From: Mycobacterium sp. 852013-50091_SCH5140682
Lineage (GTDB): Bacteria; Actinomycetota; Actinomycetes; Mycobacteriales; Mycobacteriaceae
Reading direction: 5' to 3'
DNA: 64,000 bases
Assembly: GCF_001665685.1 (NCBI RefSeq)
Contig: NZ_LZTB01000006.1
Span: 1-64,000, forward strand
Shown here: piece after piece, positions 19,201 to 27,497 of the stretch
Layout of the letters: the number at the start of each line of letters is the position of its first letter
Numbering within the stretch: the first letter of the stretch is position 1
The notes under the pieces: generated by a model
Seen by the model: only the letters and a program-made list of their open reading frames with translations
The model's database searches: none
What the model was told of the DNA's origin: nothing
Translations under genes and position numbers: made by a program

Positions 19201-20352
19201 TCACCGCGCTTCCAGGTCGAGTGACGGCATCGGATGGATCGTGACACCCTGCACTACTCGGCTGACCTCACCGGACGGGAACGGATTGTCCGGCGTCTTA
19301 CCGTGTTCCAGCGCGGTGAACAGCGCGAGGTACTGCGCGAACACCAGATAGGGCAATGCGGCCTGCTCGTCGTCCAGATGAGCGAGTCCCGGCAGCACGG
19401 TCGCCGTGCCCAACTCCTGCGGGATCGGTTCGCAACTGAGCACTCTCACGGCGTCCTGGCCCAACTGAGCACGCAGTTCGGCGACGATGTCCAGGTCGTA
19501 ACGGCGGGTGTACGGATCGTTCGAAACGTACACCACCACAAGGGTGCAACCGTCGAGGACCGACTTGGGTCCGTGCCGAAAACCCAGCGGGGAATCGAAA
19601 TAGGTGACAACCACGCCCGCAGTGAGTTCGAGCAGTTTCAGCGCGGACTCCTGTGCCAGCCCCGCCAACGATCCGCTGCCGAGGTAGACGATGCGCTGCG
19701 GGGCCGTCCGCGCCAAGGCCCGGATATCGGGCTGCAGACTTGCCACATGCTCGGCGGCCTGCGCCAAGGCCTCGACGTTCCCGCGTCGCGCCGGCCCGAG
19801 AGTCAACAGGCACGACAGCAGCATCGACGTCAGGCTGGAGGTCATCGCAAAGCCGGTGTCATTGGTGCGTTCCGGCAGGTAGACGACGCGGGAGTTCGCG
19901 CGGTTGCTGTGTGCCCGGCCCAACTCCCCCGTGCGGTCGCACGTGTAGATCAGGTGCCAGATGTCGGTGACGAGTTCGTCGGCCAGCGCCGTCGTCGCCA
20001 GGCTCTCCGGGCTGTTGCCGGACCGGCCGAACGACACCATCAACGTCGGGGTGTCCGGCTCCAGGTGAACCCGTGGGGTGGCGACGATGTCGGTCGTGGC
20101 GATGGCCTCGACGCGACAGCCGAGATGTCGCCGCAGCGCCGGAGCCACGATCTGACCGATGAACGCCGAGCTGCCCGCTCCGGTCAGGATTACCCGCAGG
20201 CCGGGGCGTGCGGTGATCCCGTGGATGAAGCGTGCCAGACCCTCATCGGTTTCGCCTGCGATCTCGCGCCAAGCGTCCGGCTGCTGACCGATCTCGAGAA
20301 TGGTTGCGCCGCCTTGTTCTTGGGCGGGAATTTGAGCTTGTGAGCTAGTCAT
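19201..20352 (-). CDS. agaS: AgaS-like SIS-domain amino-sugar-6-phosphate deaminase/isomerase
   Basis: The product is about 383 residues with two SIS domains: ILTGAGSSAFIGQIVAPAL with MVSFGRSGNSPES in the first, and YLGSGSLAGLAQESALKLLE in the second. AgaS proteins convert galactosamine-6-phosphate to tagatose-6-phosphate and ammonia. I preferred the ATG at 20352, which has GGAG at proper spacing, over the ATG two codons upstream. It overlaps the end of gatZ by eight bases. The linkage to GatY/GatZ supports the tagatose route over a GlmS-like role; the glutaminase domain of GlmS is absent. Confidence 0.88.
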   Translation of the reverse strand: MTSSQAQIPAQEQGGATILEIGQQPDAWREIAGETDEGLARFIHGITARPGLRVILTGAGSSAFIGQIVAPALRRHLGCRVEAIATTDIVATPRVHLEPDTPTLMVSFGRSGNSPESLATTALADELVTDIWHLIYTCDRTGELGRAHSNRANSRVVYLPERTNDTGFAMTSSLTSMLLSCLLTLGPARRGNVEALAQAAEHVASLQPDIRALARTAPQRIVYLGSGSLAGLAQESALKLLELTAGVVVTYFDSPLGFRHGPKSVLDGCTLVVVYVSNDPYTRRYDLDIVAELRAQLGQDAVRVLSCEPIPQELGTATVLPGLAHLDDEQAALPYLVFAQYLALFTALEHGKTPDNPFPSGEVSRVVQGVTIHPMPSLDLEAR

Positions 20353-21682
20353 CGGCATCTCCGGTGGTCAAGGGGTGTGCGGTCCGGCAGGCGTCGGCAT
20401 AGGGCCGCAATGCGTCGCGTATTCGGTCGATCACCAACGCCTGCGCGGTGGGTGTCAGTTCGCCGGTTCTGATTCGTTCGTACTGGGCCGGCAGGAATTG
20501 GCTGATGAGGGGCATGGGGATACCGCTGCGATCGAGGTTGGCCAGCAATGTGCGTCGGGCGGTATCCACCTCGTCGTCGGCCCAGTAGTAGCGGAGGCGA
20601 TCGCTGTAGCTGTACCGGCGAGCGGTGCGCTGGGTGACGGGGTCACCTTCGTAATAGGCCTGCCAGTGCGCGGGCTCGGCGAGCATCCGGCGTTCGACGA
20701 CGTCGACGAGGTTTGACCGGTTCGGCGGCGCGACGAGTTCCTCTTCGACGTGCGCCAGCGCGAAAAGCGCCTCGCGCATGGCGAAGGTGAGAGCAGGTCC
20801 GACTTTGAGGATCGCCCAATGATCCTCCACCAATTCCCGCAGCTGCGCCGGGCGCTGATAGTCGGTGGAATGGGCCTCAAAGACGAGGTGGTCTTCGGCA
20901 TCGAGGACGTGGCGCAGTTCAGCGGTCGCGTCGTGTTGGTAGTCGATGACGTTCAGGTGGTCGAATTCCACACCGGGTTGCACCACGAGGGCAACAACTC
21001 GCGGCCACACATGTTCCAGTGCCATTTCCGCGAAGGCCGCCCGATGCGCCGCGATGGTGCGCCGGGCTCGTTCGGCAGGCGTCGGGGTGAGTCGGCTGAG
21101 GGTTTCGTGAGCTCCGCCGGGTACCGGTACCTCGGTGCCGATGACGTACACCGGGCCGTCGCGGCCCGCGCGCTGCGCCGCGTCCTCGGCGACCCGCATC
21201 AGCCGCGCGGTGCGGCCGGCCACCACCTCATCGGCGAGCACCGCCGGGTCGTCCGCACAGGACATACTGCAGTCGAGGTGGATCTTGCGGTATCCCGCCT
21301 CGACATACGCGGCGATCAGGATGTCCGCCTTTTCCATTGCCGTGCAGGCATTTTCATGCTGCCACCGGTTGGGTCCCAGGTGATCTCCCCCGAGCACGAC
21401 GCGGTCGCGCGGAAACCCGTACTCATCGGCGATGCCCAACACGAGGTCACGGAACCCGGCCGGGCGCAGACCGGTGTAGCCACCGTACTGGTCGACCTGA
21501 TTCGACGTGGCTTCGATGAGCACATAGGTATCGTCGGCCGCGGCCTGGGTCAGGGCCGCCGCCACCACGGTGGGGTGCGCCGAGCACACGGAGTAGACGC
21601 CGACGGACTCACCGCCCTTGTGCCGTTGGATCGTTTGAGCGATCCTGTTGTCCGGCAACGTGTTCGGTTGGATGTTGGTCAT
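20345..21682 (-). CDS. gatZ: Tagatose-bisphosphate aldolase partner subunit, GatZ/KbaZ family
   Basis: This 445-residue TIM-barrel protein belongs to the GatZ/KbaZ family (Pfam PF08013). It contains GVYSVCSAHPTVVAAAL, VLGGDHLGPN and VLIEATSNQVDQYGGYTG. In enteric bacteria it is needed for full activity and stability of the GatY/KbaY aldolase. The Pfam family has been named tagatose-6-phosphate kinase, but that activity is doubtful; related proteins have epimerase activity. The ATG at 21682 overlaps the gatY stop (ATGA); upstream residues in the frame lie within gatY. Confidence 0.9.
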   Translation of the reverse strand: MTNIQPNTLPDNRIAQTIQRHKGGESVGVYSVCSAHPTVVAAALTQAAADDTYVLIEATSNQVDQYGGYTGLRPAGFRDLVLGIADEYGFPRDRVVLGGDHLGPNRWQHENACTAMEKADILIAAYVEAGYRKIHLDCSMSCADDPAVLADEVVAGRTARLMRVAEDAAQRAGRDGPVYVIGTEVPVPGGAHETLSRLTPTPAERARRTIAAHRAAFAEMALEHVWPRVVALVVQPGVEFDHLNVIDYQHDATAELRHVLDAEDHLVFEAHSTDYQRPAQLRELVEDHWAILKVGPALTFAMREALFALAHVEEELVAPPNRSNLVDVVERRMLAEPAHWQAYYEGDPVTQRTARRYSYSDRLRYYWADDEVDTARRTLLANLDRSGIPMPLISQFLPAQYERIRTGELTPTAQALVIDRIRDALRPYADACRTAHPLTTGDADD

Positions 21683-22566
21683 CGCGCCTGCGCTTCCCCT
21701 GCGATCACGGCCTGCCGCGGCGATCCGACAGCACGACACAGTTCGGCCACCGTGTCGCCGATCGCCTGGCGACCGGCCTTCAGGTAACTGCGCGGGTCGG
21801 TCACCACAGCGTCCGCGGCGAGCACGTCCCGTACCGCGCCAGTCAAGGCGACATTGAGCGCGGTTCCGATGTTGATCTTGCGGATGCCCGTGTTCACGGC
21901 CTGCCGAAGCTGGCTGTCGGGAACTCCGGAAGAGCCATGCAGGACAAGAGGAATCGGCACCCGCTGCGCCAGCTCATGGATCAGGGCCAGGTCGAGACTG
22001 GCATCGCGGACCGTCATCGCGTGCGTGCTGCCCACGGCCACCGCGAGACCGTCGACGCCGGTCTGCTCGGCGAAGACCGCCGCCTCCTCCGGGTCCGTCC
22101 GAGCCCCCGAAGCGTGCGCATCGCCTTTGCCGCCGATCTCGCCGAGCTCGGCTTCGACCCATAAGCCGGCCTGGTGCGCAGCCGTGGCGAAGGACCGGGT
22201 CCGATCGACATTGTCCTGATAGGGCAGCTGGGCGGCGTCGACCATGATCGATGTAACGCCCAGTGCGGCCGCGCTCGCGATTGCCTCACCGAGCAGCGCC
22301 GTATCCCGAAAATGGTCGAGGTGCAGGGCGATCGGCACCACGCTGCCCTCGGCGATGCGTGCGCACGCCATCGCCACCGGCGCGATCCGGCCACCGTGGA
22401 AGCGCACGGTGTTCTCGCTGATCTGCATGATGACGGCCGTGCCTGCGTGTTCGGCTCCCGCCGCGATGCCCTCGGCATGTTCGATGGTGATGACATTGAA
22501 CGCCAGGACGGCAGAGCGCGCGGCGGTCGCGGATGCGATGAGATCGGTTGTGGCGGCCAGGGTCAC
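21679..22566 (-). CDS. gatY: Class II ketose-bisphosphate aldolase, GatY/KbaY type
   Basis: This 295-residue Zn-dependent aldolase is predicted to split tagatose-1,6-bisphosphate into dihydroxyacetone phosphate and glyceraldehyde-3-phosphate. The Zn ligands are visible in IALHLDHFRD and in PLVLHGSSGVPD; the catalytic Glu region is VEAELGEIGGKGD, and GIRKINIGTAL binds phosphate. The absence of the long FbaA insert and the pairing with gatZ favour GatY over fructose-bisphosphate aldolase. It is the first gene of the leftward operon, 137 bases from the divergent DeoR regulator. Confidence 0.9.
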   Translation of the reverse strand: MTLAATTDLIASATAARSAVLAFNVITIEHAEGIAAGAEHAGTAVIMQISENTVRFHGGRIAPVAMACARIAEGSVVPIALHLDHFRDTALLGEAIASAAALGVTSIMVDAAQLPYQDNVDRTRSFATAAHQAGLWVEAELGEIGGKGDAHASGARTDPEEAAVFAEQTGVDGLAVAVGSTHAMTVRDASLDLALIHELAQRVPIPLVLHGSSGVPDSQLRQAVNTGIRKINIGTALNVALTGAVRDVLAADAVVTDPRSYLKAGRQAIGDTVAELCRAVGSPRQAVIAGEAQAR

Positions 22567-22627
22567 GAGGCCACCCGGGATGGGGCGAGGGCGCTGTGGA
22601 ACATTCGTCGATAATGAAAAGCTCGCT

Positions 22628-22671
22628 CAAAACGCGCAATACTGATCCACAAAACGATCAGTAAAACTGAT
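22628..22671. promoter_or_regulatory. Probable DeoR-family operator array between gatY and its regulator
   Basis: CAAAACG occurs at 22628-22634 and again at 22650-22656, exactly 22 bases (two helical turns) apart. Overlapping it, ACTGATC (22641-22647), eight bases, then GATCAGT (22656-22662) form an inverted repeat, and a third ACTGAT follows at 22666-22671. It is the only AT-rich, repeat-rich stretch in the divergent intergenic region. DeoR/GlpR regulators typically bind such arrays. Binding is inferred. Confidence 0.6.
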
Positions 22672-22703
22672 TGTCTCTATCGTCAGCCCAGGGAGTCACG
22701 CCG

Positions 22704-23492
22704 ATGTCGATCAAACGCACCGACCGAATGCGGGAAGTGCTCTCGCTTTTGCGGGACCGTGGCGAAGTGGCCTCGCACGTGCTGTGCACCGAATTGGGAG
22801 TGTCTGCTGCGACGCTTCGCCGCGATCTCACCGAGCTCGAGGATCAAGGCCTTCTGGTGCGTACTCATGGCGGAGCGCGCGCGCTCGACCCCAGCGGCAG
22901 CGAGATCCCGGTGCGACTTCGTGATCATCGGATGGTCGCGATCAAGCGCCGGATCGCCCAGCATGCGGCCGCGCTTGTGCCGGCGGGCCAGCAGTCGGTC
23001 GCCTTGACCGGTGGCATCACCACCGGTGAGGTGGCCCGCGCGCTGAAGGGACGCCCGCAGATGACGGTGGTCACCAACTCGCTGACGATCGCCGCCGACT
23101 GCGCCGTAGACGCGCACATGAAGGTCATCATGACGGGCGGTCTGGTGCGGTCGAATTCCCTTGAGGCCGTTGGCCCTATGTCGGAGCACGCGTTTCAGGT
23201 CATCACCGTGGGCACGGCAGTTCTCGGCGCCGACGGCATGTCGGCCGAGGTGGGTGCTACGACGTTCGACGAGGCGGAGGCCCGCACGGCCATCGCGATG
23301 GCGACCAATGCGCAACGCGTCGTGGTAGCCGTCGACGGTTCGAAGATCGGCAAGGTGACTCTGGCAAAGATGGTGGCGCTCAACCAGATCGATCACCTGG
23401 TAACCGATTCCACTGCCGATGCCGAACAGCTGCGGCTCATCGCGGCTGCGGGTGTGGGCGTGCACGTCGTGGAAGTCGGCGACAGCTTCTGA
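22704..23492 (+). CDS. DeoR/GlpR family transcriptional regulator
   Basis: The product is 262 residues. The N-terminal winged helix has the DeoR signature: RMREVLSLLRDRGEVASHVL, then LGVSAATLRRDLTELEDQG and RTHGGA. The C-terminal sugar-phosphate sensor domain (about 75-250) has the ISOCOT fold with LTGGITTGEVARAL and DEAEARTAIA. It probably represses the divergent gat/aga operon and responds to a phosphorylated intermediate. The ATG at 22704 has AGGGAG upstream; the in-frame ATG at 22671 lies within the operator array. Confidence 0.93.
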   Translation: MSIKRTDRMREVLSLLRDRGEVASHVLCTELGVSAATLRRDLTELEDQGLLVRTHGGARALDPSGSEIPVRLRDHRMVAIKRRIAQHAAALVPAGQQSVALTGGITTGEVARALKGRPQMTVVTNSLTIAADCAVDAHMKVIMTGGLVRSNSLEAVGPMSEHAFQVITVGTAVLGADGMSAEVGATTFDEAEARTAIAMATNAQRVVVAVDGSKIGKVTLAKMVALNQIDHLVTDSTADAEQLRLIAAAGVGVHVVEVGDSF

Positions 23493-23497
23493 CGCTG

Positions 23498-24904
23498 TCA
23501 TGCCAGGATGCGAGCGATGGTAGCCGCTGCGGCACGTAACCGGTCAGGGGTCTGCGAGGCGTAGCCCAGCACCAGCCCGGGTGGGCCGGGCAGCCGCCGA
23601 TGCCAGGACAACGGGTGCACCAGAACGCCTGCTGCCCGCAACTCGTCGGCCAACGCCACATCGTCGACCCCGGCGGGCAGCGTGACCAACAGGTGCAGAC
23701 CCGCCGCCACGCCGGTGACCGTCGCCGCGGGCAATGCGCCGGATAGGCTCTGCAGCAACGCATCACGCCTGCTCCGGTGCCTCGCCCGGACCAGCCGGAC
23801 ATGGCGGTCGTACTCACCGGACTCGAGCAAGCGCGCCAACACCAGCTGCGGCACCGTGGGGCTCCCCAGGTCCGTGGCGTGCTTGGCCGCCACCAGCTCG
23901 GGGAAGCGGCTGCGCGGCGGCACCAGCCAACCCAGCCGCAGCGCAGGCGCGAGGCTCTTGGAGGTGCTGCCGGTGTAGGCGATGCGGTCCGGCGCGGCCG
24001 GGTGCAACGCCGGGACGGGCGCTCGGTCATAGCGGTATTCGGCGTCGTAGTCGTCCTCGATGATCAGTTCGGCGTCCCACGACAGCAGTTCGCGCCGCCG
24101 CGCTGGGCCCAGCACGACCCCCGTCGGGAACTGGTGCGCGGGCGTCAGGAACGCCGCCCCGGTGCCGGACGCGGCGAGCGCGTCGACGCGGATGCCGTCT
24201 TCGTCGACCGGTACCGGGACCGCTCGCAGGCCCCAGTATTCGAGATTTTCGACGGCACCGCGCGAGCCGGGATCCTCGACCGCGACCGCCTCGGTACCCT
24301 CGCGGCGCAGCTGCTGGGCAAGCAGGGCCATGGCCTGCGCCACCCCGGCGACGATGAGGATGTCGTCGGGCCCCACCCGCAGTCCGCGGGTACGTGCCAG
24401 CCACGGCGCCAGGGCGGCGCGCAGCCGCGGATGCCCACGCGGATCGCCGTAGCCGAGGTCGTCCGGCGAGGTCTCGGTCAGCACGGCCCGCTCGGTACGC
24501 AGCCAGGTGCTGCGCGGGAACGCCGAGAGATCCGGCACACCGGGCGACAGGTCGATGCCCTCGGCGACGGCCAACCGCGGGCGCGGGAGCCGATGCGTAT
24601 CGACGAGCGGTGCGGGGCGCGATGACACCCGCGCCGGCCGGGCGAGAACCACCGTCCCGCCGCCCGAGCGCCCGGCGACGAGGCCTTCGTCGGTGATCCG
24701 GCGGTAGGCCTCCACCACCACGCCACGCGATACCCCGAGTTCACCGGCGAGGACCCGCGTGGCAGGCAACCGGGTGCCGGGGACGAGGCGACCATCGGCG
24801 ATCGCGACGCGGAAGGCATCCGTGAGCCACGCGGTGAGACCGCGGCCCGGCGCGGCTGCCGGGTCGAGCTGGAGAAAGTCGGCTCCGAACGAGATTTGGT
24901 CCAC
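23498..24904 (-). CDS. MocR/PdxR-like GntR-aminotransferase regulator
   Basis: This regulator of about 468 residues fuses a GntR winged helix (AFRVAIADGRLVPGTRLPAT, then LGVSRGVVVEAYRRITDEG) to a fold-type I aminotransferase-like domain. The PLP-binding lysine is in YTGSTSKSLAPALRLGW, and EDDYDAEYRYD is conserved. Such proteins sense PLP or an amino-acid-PLP adduct. I chose the GTG at 24904 because upstream in-frame codons run through a palindrome and into the divergent gene. It converges on the DeoR gene (5 bases) and is divergent from an EamA transporter, its likely target. Confidence 0.88.
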   Translation of the reverse strand: MDQISFGADFLQLDPAAAPGRGLTAWLTDAFRVAIADGRLVPGTRLPATRVLAGELGVSRGVVVEAYRRITDEGLVAGRSGGGTVVLARPARVSSRPAPLVDTHRLPRPRLAVAEGIDLSPGVPDLSAFPRSTWLRTERAVLTETSPDDLGYGDPRGHPRLRAALAPWLARTRGLRVGPDDILIVAGVAQAMALLAQQLRREGTEAVAVEDPGSRGAVENLEYWGLRAVPVPVDEDGIRVDALAASGTGAAFLTPAHQFPTGVVLGPARRRELLSWDAELIIEDDYDAEYRYDRAPVPALHPAAPDRIAYTGSTSKSLAPALRLGWLVPPRSRFPELVAAKHATDLGSPTVPQLVLARLLESGEYDRHVRLVRARHRSRRDALLQSLSGALPAATVTGVAAGLHLLVTLPAGVDDVALADELRAAGVLVHPLSWHRRLPGPPGLVLGYASQTPDRLRAAAATIARILA

Positions 24905-24931
24905 CCGATAGGTCGGTATTTGGTGCTGTTT

Positions 24932-24949
24932 GTTGGACCATGATCCAAC
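24932..24949. promoter_or_regulatory. Palindromic operator between the MocR regulator and EamA transporter
   Basis: GTTGGA (24932-24937) and TCCAAC (24944-24949) form an inverted repeat with a 6-base centre in the 57-base divergent gap. A related TTGGTCCA lies at 24895-24902, next to the regulator start. Probably bound by the MocR protein; this is inference from position. Confidence 0.55.
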
Positions 24950-24961
24950 CACTATCAACTC

Positions 24962-25882
24962 ATGTCCAGCACCACCCGCGCCGCACTTTGCGGCGCTCTC
25001 GGTATGACGTTCGTCGGCGGCAGCGTCGCGGTGTCGGGGGTGCTCGCCGGTGCCCCCTTGCTCACCGCCCAAGCCTGCCGGTACGCGCTCGCGTGCGCCT
25101 TGCTGCTCGGGTGGGTGCGGCTGACCGGCCAGAGCGTGCGGCGCCCGCACGGCAGCGAATGGCTCTGGCTCGCAGGCGTCACTGCGAGCGGCCTGGTGCT
25201 GTTCAACATCGCGCTCGTACACGGCTCGCGCCATGCCGAACCGGCCGTCCTCGCGGTCGCGGTGGCCTGTGTACCGGTGGCGTTGGCGACGATCGGGCCC
25301 GCGCTGGAGGGACGACGACCGACTACCCGCCTGCTCGCGGCGGCCCTGGTGGTCAGCGCGGGCGCGGTCATCGTCGAAGGCCTCGGCAAGGCGGACACCG
25401 TGGGCCTGCTGTGGACGCTTGTGGTGTTCGCTTGCGAGGCGGGGTTCACCCTGCTCGCGGTGCCGGTCCTGGGTTCACACGGCGCGGCCGGGGTGTCGGT
25501 GCACACCACCTGGATGGCTGCGGCCATGTTCGGCATTCTCGGGCTGAGTACCGAAGGGTGGCGCGCGGCAACGGCTTTCGATGCCGGAGAGCTCATGGCC
25601 ATCGGCTATCTTGCGGTCGGCGTCACCGCGCTCGCGTTCATCCTCTGGTACACGTGCGTGGGCCGGTTGGGCGCCGGGCGCGCGGGCCTGCTGACCGGGG
25701 TGGCCCCGGTCGCCGCGGCGGTGATCGGCATCCCTGTCACCGGATCGTGGCCGACCGCCCCGGTGTTGGCCGGCGTCGCGTTGATCGCGTGCGGGCTGGC
25801 CGCGGGGCTGGGCGCTACGCCTCGGCCTGATCGCGGAACGTCGCGCGATAGCTCTGCGGCGACACGCAGGCAACCCGCTTGA
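24962..25882 (+). CDS. EamA family (DMT) transporter
   Basis: The product is 306 residues with about ten hydrophobic helices, small and alanine-rich, in two EamA halves. The second half includes LAVGVTALAFILWYTCVGRLG and GLLTGVAPVAAAVIG. Such proteins export amino acids or metabolites. The divergent MocR gene is the likely regulator. The last 68 bases overlap the 3' end of the convergent GlxA-type gene; the hydrophilic tail (PRPDRGTSRDSS) is therefore encoded opposite that gene's C-terminal codons. Confidence 0.88.
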   Translation: MSSTTRAALCGALGMTFVGGSVAVSGVLAGAPLLTAQACRYALACALLLGWVRLTGQSVRRPHGSEWLWLAGVTASGLVLFNIALVHGSRHAEPAVLAVAVACVPVALATIGPALEGRRPTTRLLAAALVVSAGAVIVEGLGKADTVGLLWTLVVFACEAGFTLLAVPVLGSHGAAGVSVHTTWMAAAMFGILGLSTEGWRAATAFDAGELMAIGYLAVGVTALAFILWYTCVGRLGAGRAGLLTGVAPVAAAVIGIPVTGSWPTAPVLAGVALIACGLAAGLGATPRPDRGTSRDSSAATRRQPA

Positions 25883-26762
25883 ACTGCTCGCGAAAATTCG
25901 TCGGCGACTCGAAACCCACTCGGTAACCGATCTTTTCGATGCTCTCAGACGTCCGCTCCAGCAGCTCCTGCGCATGGCGCACCCGTACGCCGGTCAGCCA
26001 CTGGATCGGGGTCTGCCCGGTCTCGGCCTGAAACCGGCGGTTCAGGGTTCGGACGCTGATGGCCGCTTGCGCGGCGATATCGTCGAGCGTCAGTCGCTGG
26101 TGCGCATGGATTTCGATCCACGCGAGTACATGGTCGAGTTCTGTGTTGGCCGGCTGCCGGTTGCGCACGATGAACTGAGCCTGCCCGCCGGCGCGGTGCA
26201 GCGGCGCGACAGCCAGCCGGGCGGTCTCCGCGGCAACCGCTGCCCCGTGGTCGCGGGCCACCATGTGCAGGCACAGATCCAGCCCTGCCGACGCGCCGGC
26301 GGACGTCAGGATCTGCCCCTCGTCGACATAGAGCACATCGGGGTCCAGCTCGACGGCGGGATAGCCGGTCCGAAAGTGTGACGCCGCGAGCCAATGTGTG
26401 GTTGCGCGCTTGCCGTCGAGCATGCCGGTGGCGGCCAGCACGAATGCCCCGGTGCAGATGGAAGCGATACGAATACCGTTGGCATAGGCCGCTTTCAGTG
26501 CGGCAATCAGGTCGTCGGACGCCGGTGCGAGCGGGTCATGACAGCCCGGCACCACGATGGTGTCCACGTTCGGGAACACGTCGAGCCCGTGGTCGGTCGC
26601 GATCCGCATCGGACCTGCGCGGACTTCCGGCGTGGCGCTGCACACCGTCACGTCGTAGCCGGCCGTACCGTCCGGCAACCGGACACGACCGAACAGGTCG
26701 ACAGGAGTGGCCACGTCCGACGGGACACTGTCGGGCAGGACGACCACGGCGATCCGATGCAC
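25815..26762 (-). CDS. GlxA-type regulator: DJ-1/PfpI domain plus AraC helix-turn-helix
   Basis: This regulator is about 315 residues. The N-terminal class I glutamine amidotransferase-like (DJ-1/PfpI) domain includes ASICTGAFVLAATGMLDG with the elbow Cys and ATTHWLAA. The C-terminal AraC domain (about 215-310) has LDDIAAQAAISVRTLNRRF and the IGYRVGFESPTNFREQFK helix. I chose the GTG at 26762, which has a TATATT -10 box eight bases upstream and so is probably leaderless; upstream in-frame codons would cross the promoter. It is divergent from a second DJ-1 family gene. Confidence 0.88.
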   Translation of the reverse strand: MHRIAVVVLPDSVPSDVATPVDLFGRVRLPDGTAGYDVTVCSATPEVRAGPMRIATDHGLDVFPNVDTIVVPGCHDPLAPASDDLIAALKAAYANGIRIASICTGAFVLAATGMLDGKRATTHWLAASHFRTGYPAVELDPDVLYVDEGQILTSAGASAGLDLCLHMVARDHGAAVAAETARLAVAPLHRAGGQAQFIVRNRQPANTELDHVLAWIEIHAHQRLTLDDIAAQAAISVRTLNRRFQAETGQTPIQWLTGVRVRHAQELLERTSESIEKIGYRVGFESPTNFREQFKRVACVSPQSYRATFRDQAEA

Positions 26763-26839
26763 AGCTTGGCAATATACCGGCGGAATATGGCTATCCAGCC
26801 ACTGGTTCGAGCGTGCGGGCTCGGCCAGCATTGCCCGTT

Positions 26840-27496
26840 GTGTACGCGCAAATCGTTCTCTACGACAAATTCGACCCGCTCGACGTCATCGCACCGTTCG
26901 AGGTTCTGGCCGCAGGCGCCCTGACGGTGGGGGGCGACCTGACCATCGAGCTGGTGTCCGCCGAGGGACCTCGCCCGGTGGTCAGCGGCACACAGGATCT
27001 GGTGCTCAGCGCCGGGGCCGCACTGGACCCCGCCAAGCCGGGCTACGTCATCATCCCCGGCGCCAGCGGTCCGATCGCCGGTGATCCCGATGCAGGGGTG
27101 CAGACCATACCGGTACGGCTCGCCAGCGTGCTCGATACTGGGCTGATCCCGTTGCTGCGGAGCGCTTTTGACAATCCAGAGGTCACGATTGCCACGGTGT
27201 GCGGCGGTTCGACCTTGTTGGCGATGGCGGGACTGATCGAGAACCGTTATGCGACGACACATCACTTGGGTATCGACGTGCTCGACGCGGCGGGCGCGCA
27301 TGCCGTGACGGCGCGCGTGGTCGATGACGGAGACCTGATCAGCGCGGGCGGCGTCACGTCCGGTCTCGACCTGGGGCTGTACCTGTTGGAGCTCTCGTAC
27401 GGACCGCGGGTCGCGCACGCCGTGGAGGAACTCTTCGAATACGAACGCCGCGGCACGGTATGGAAGCCGTCGGGAACCGAACCTCGGGAGCTGTGA
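26840..27496 (+). CDS. DJ-1/PfpI family protein
   Basis: This protein of about 218 residues has only the DJ-1/PfpI domain. It opens with AQIVLYDKFDPLDVIAPFEVL, has IIPGASGP, the nucleophile elbow ATVCGGSTLLAMAGLI with Cys, and ATTHHLGIDVL. Relatives include isonitrile hydratases, glyoxalase III-type enzymes and peptidase-like proteins; no reaction can be assigned. GTG at 26840 is preferred, and TTG at 26831 is the alternative. It is divergent from the GlxA-type regulator, which may control it. The next gene begins one base after its stop. Confidence 0.83.
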   Translation: MYAQIVLYDKFDPLDVIAPFEVLAAGALTVGGDLTIELVSAEGPRPVVSGTQDLVLSAGAALDPAKPGYVIIPGASGPIAGDPDAGVQTIPVRLASVLDTGLIPLLRSAFDNPEVTIATVCGGSTLLAMAGLIENRYATTHHLGIDVLDAAGAHAVTARVVDDGDLISAGGVTSGLDLGLYLLELSYGPRVAHAVEELFEYERRGTVWKPSGTEPREL

Positions 27497-27497
27497 C

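Noticed and set aside
19201-20352. Second GlmS
   Set aside because: There is no N-terminal glutaminase domain, and the neighbours point to AgaS.
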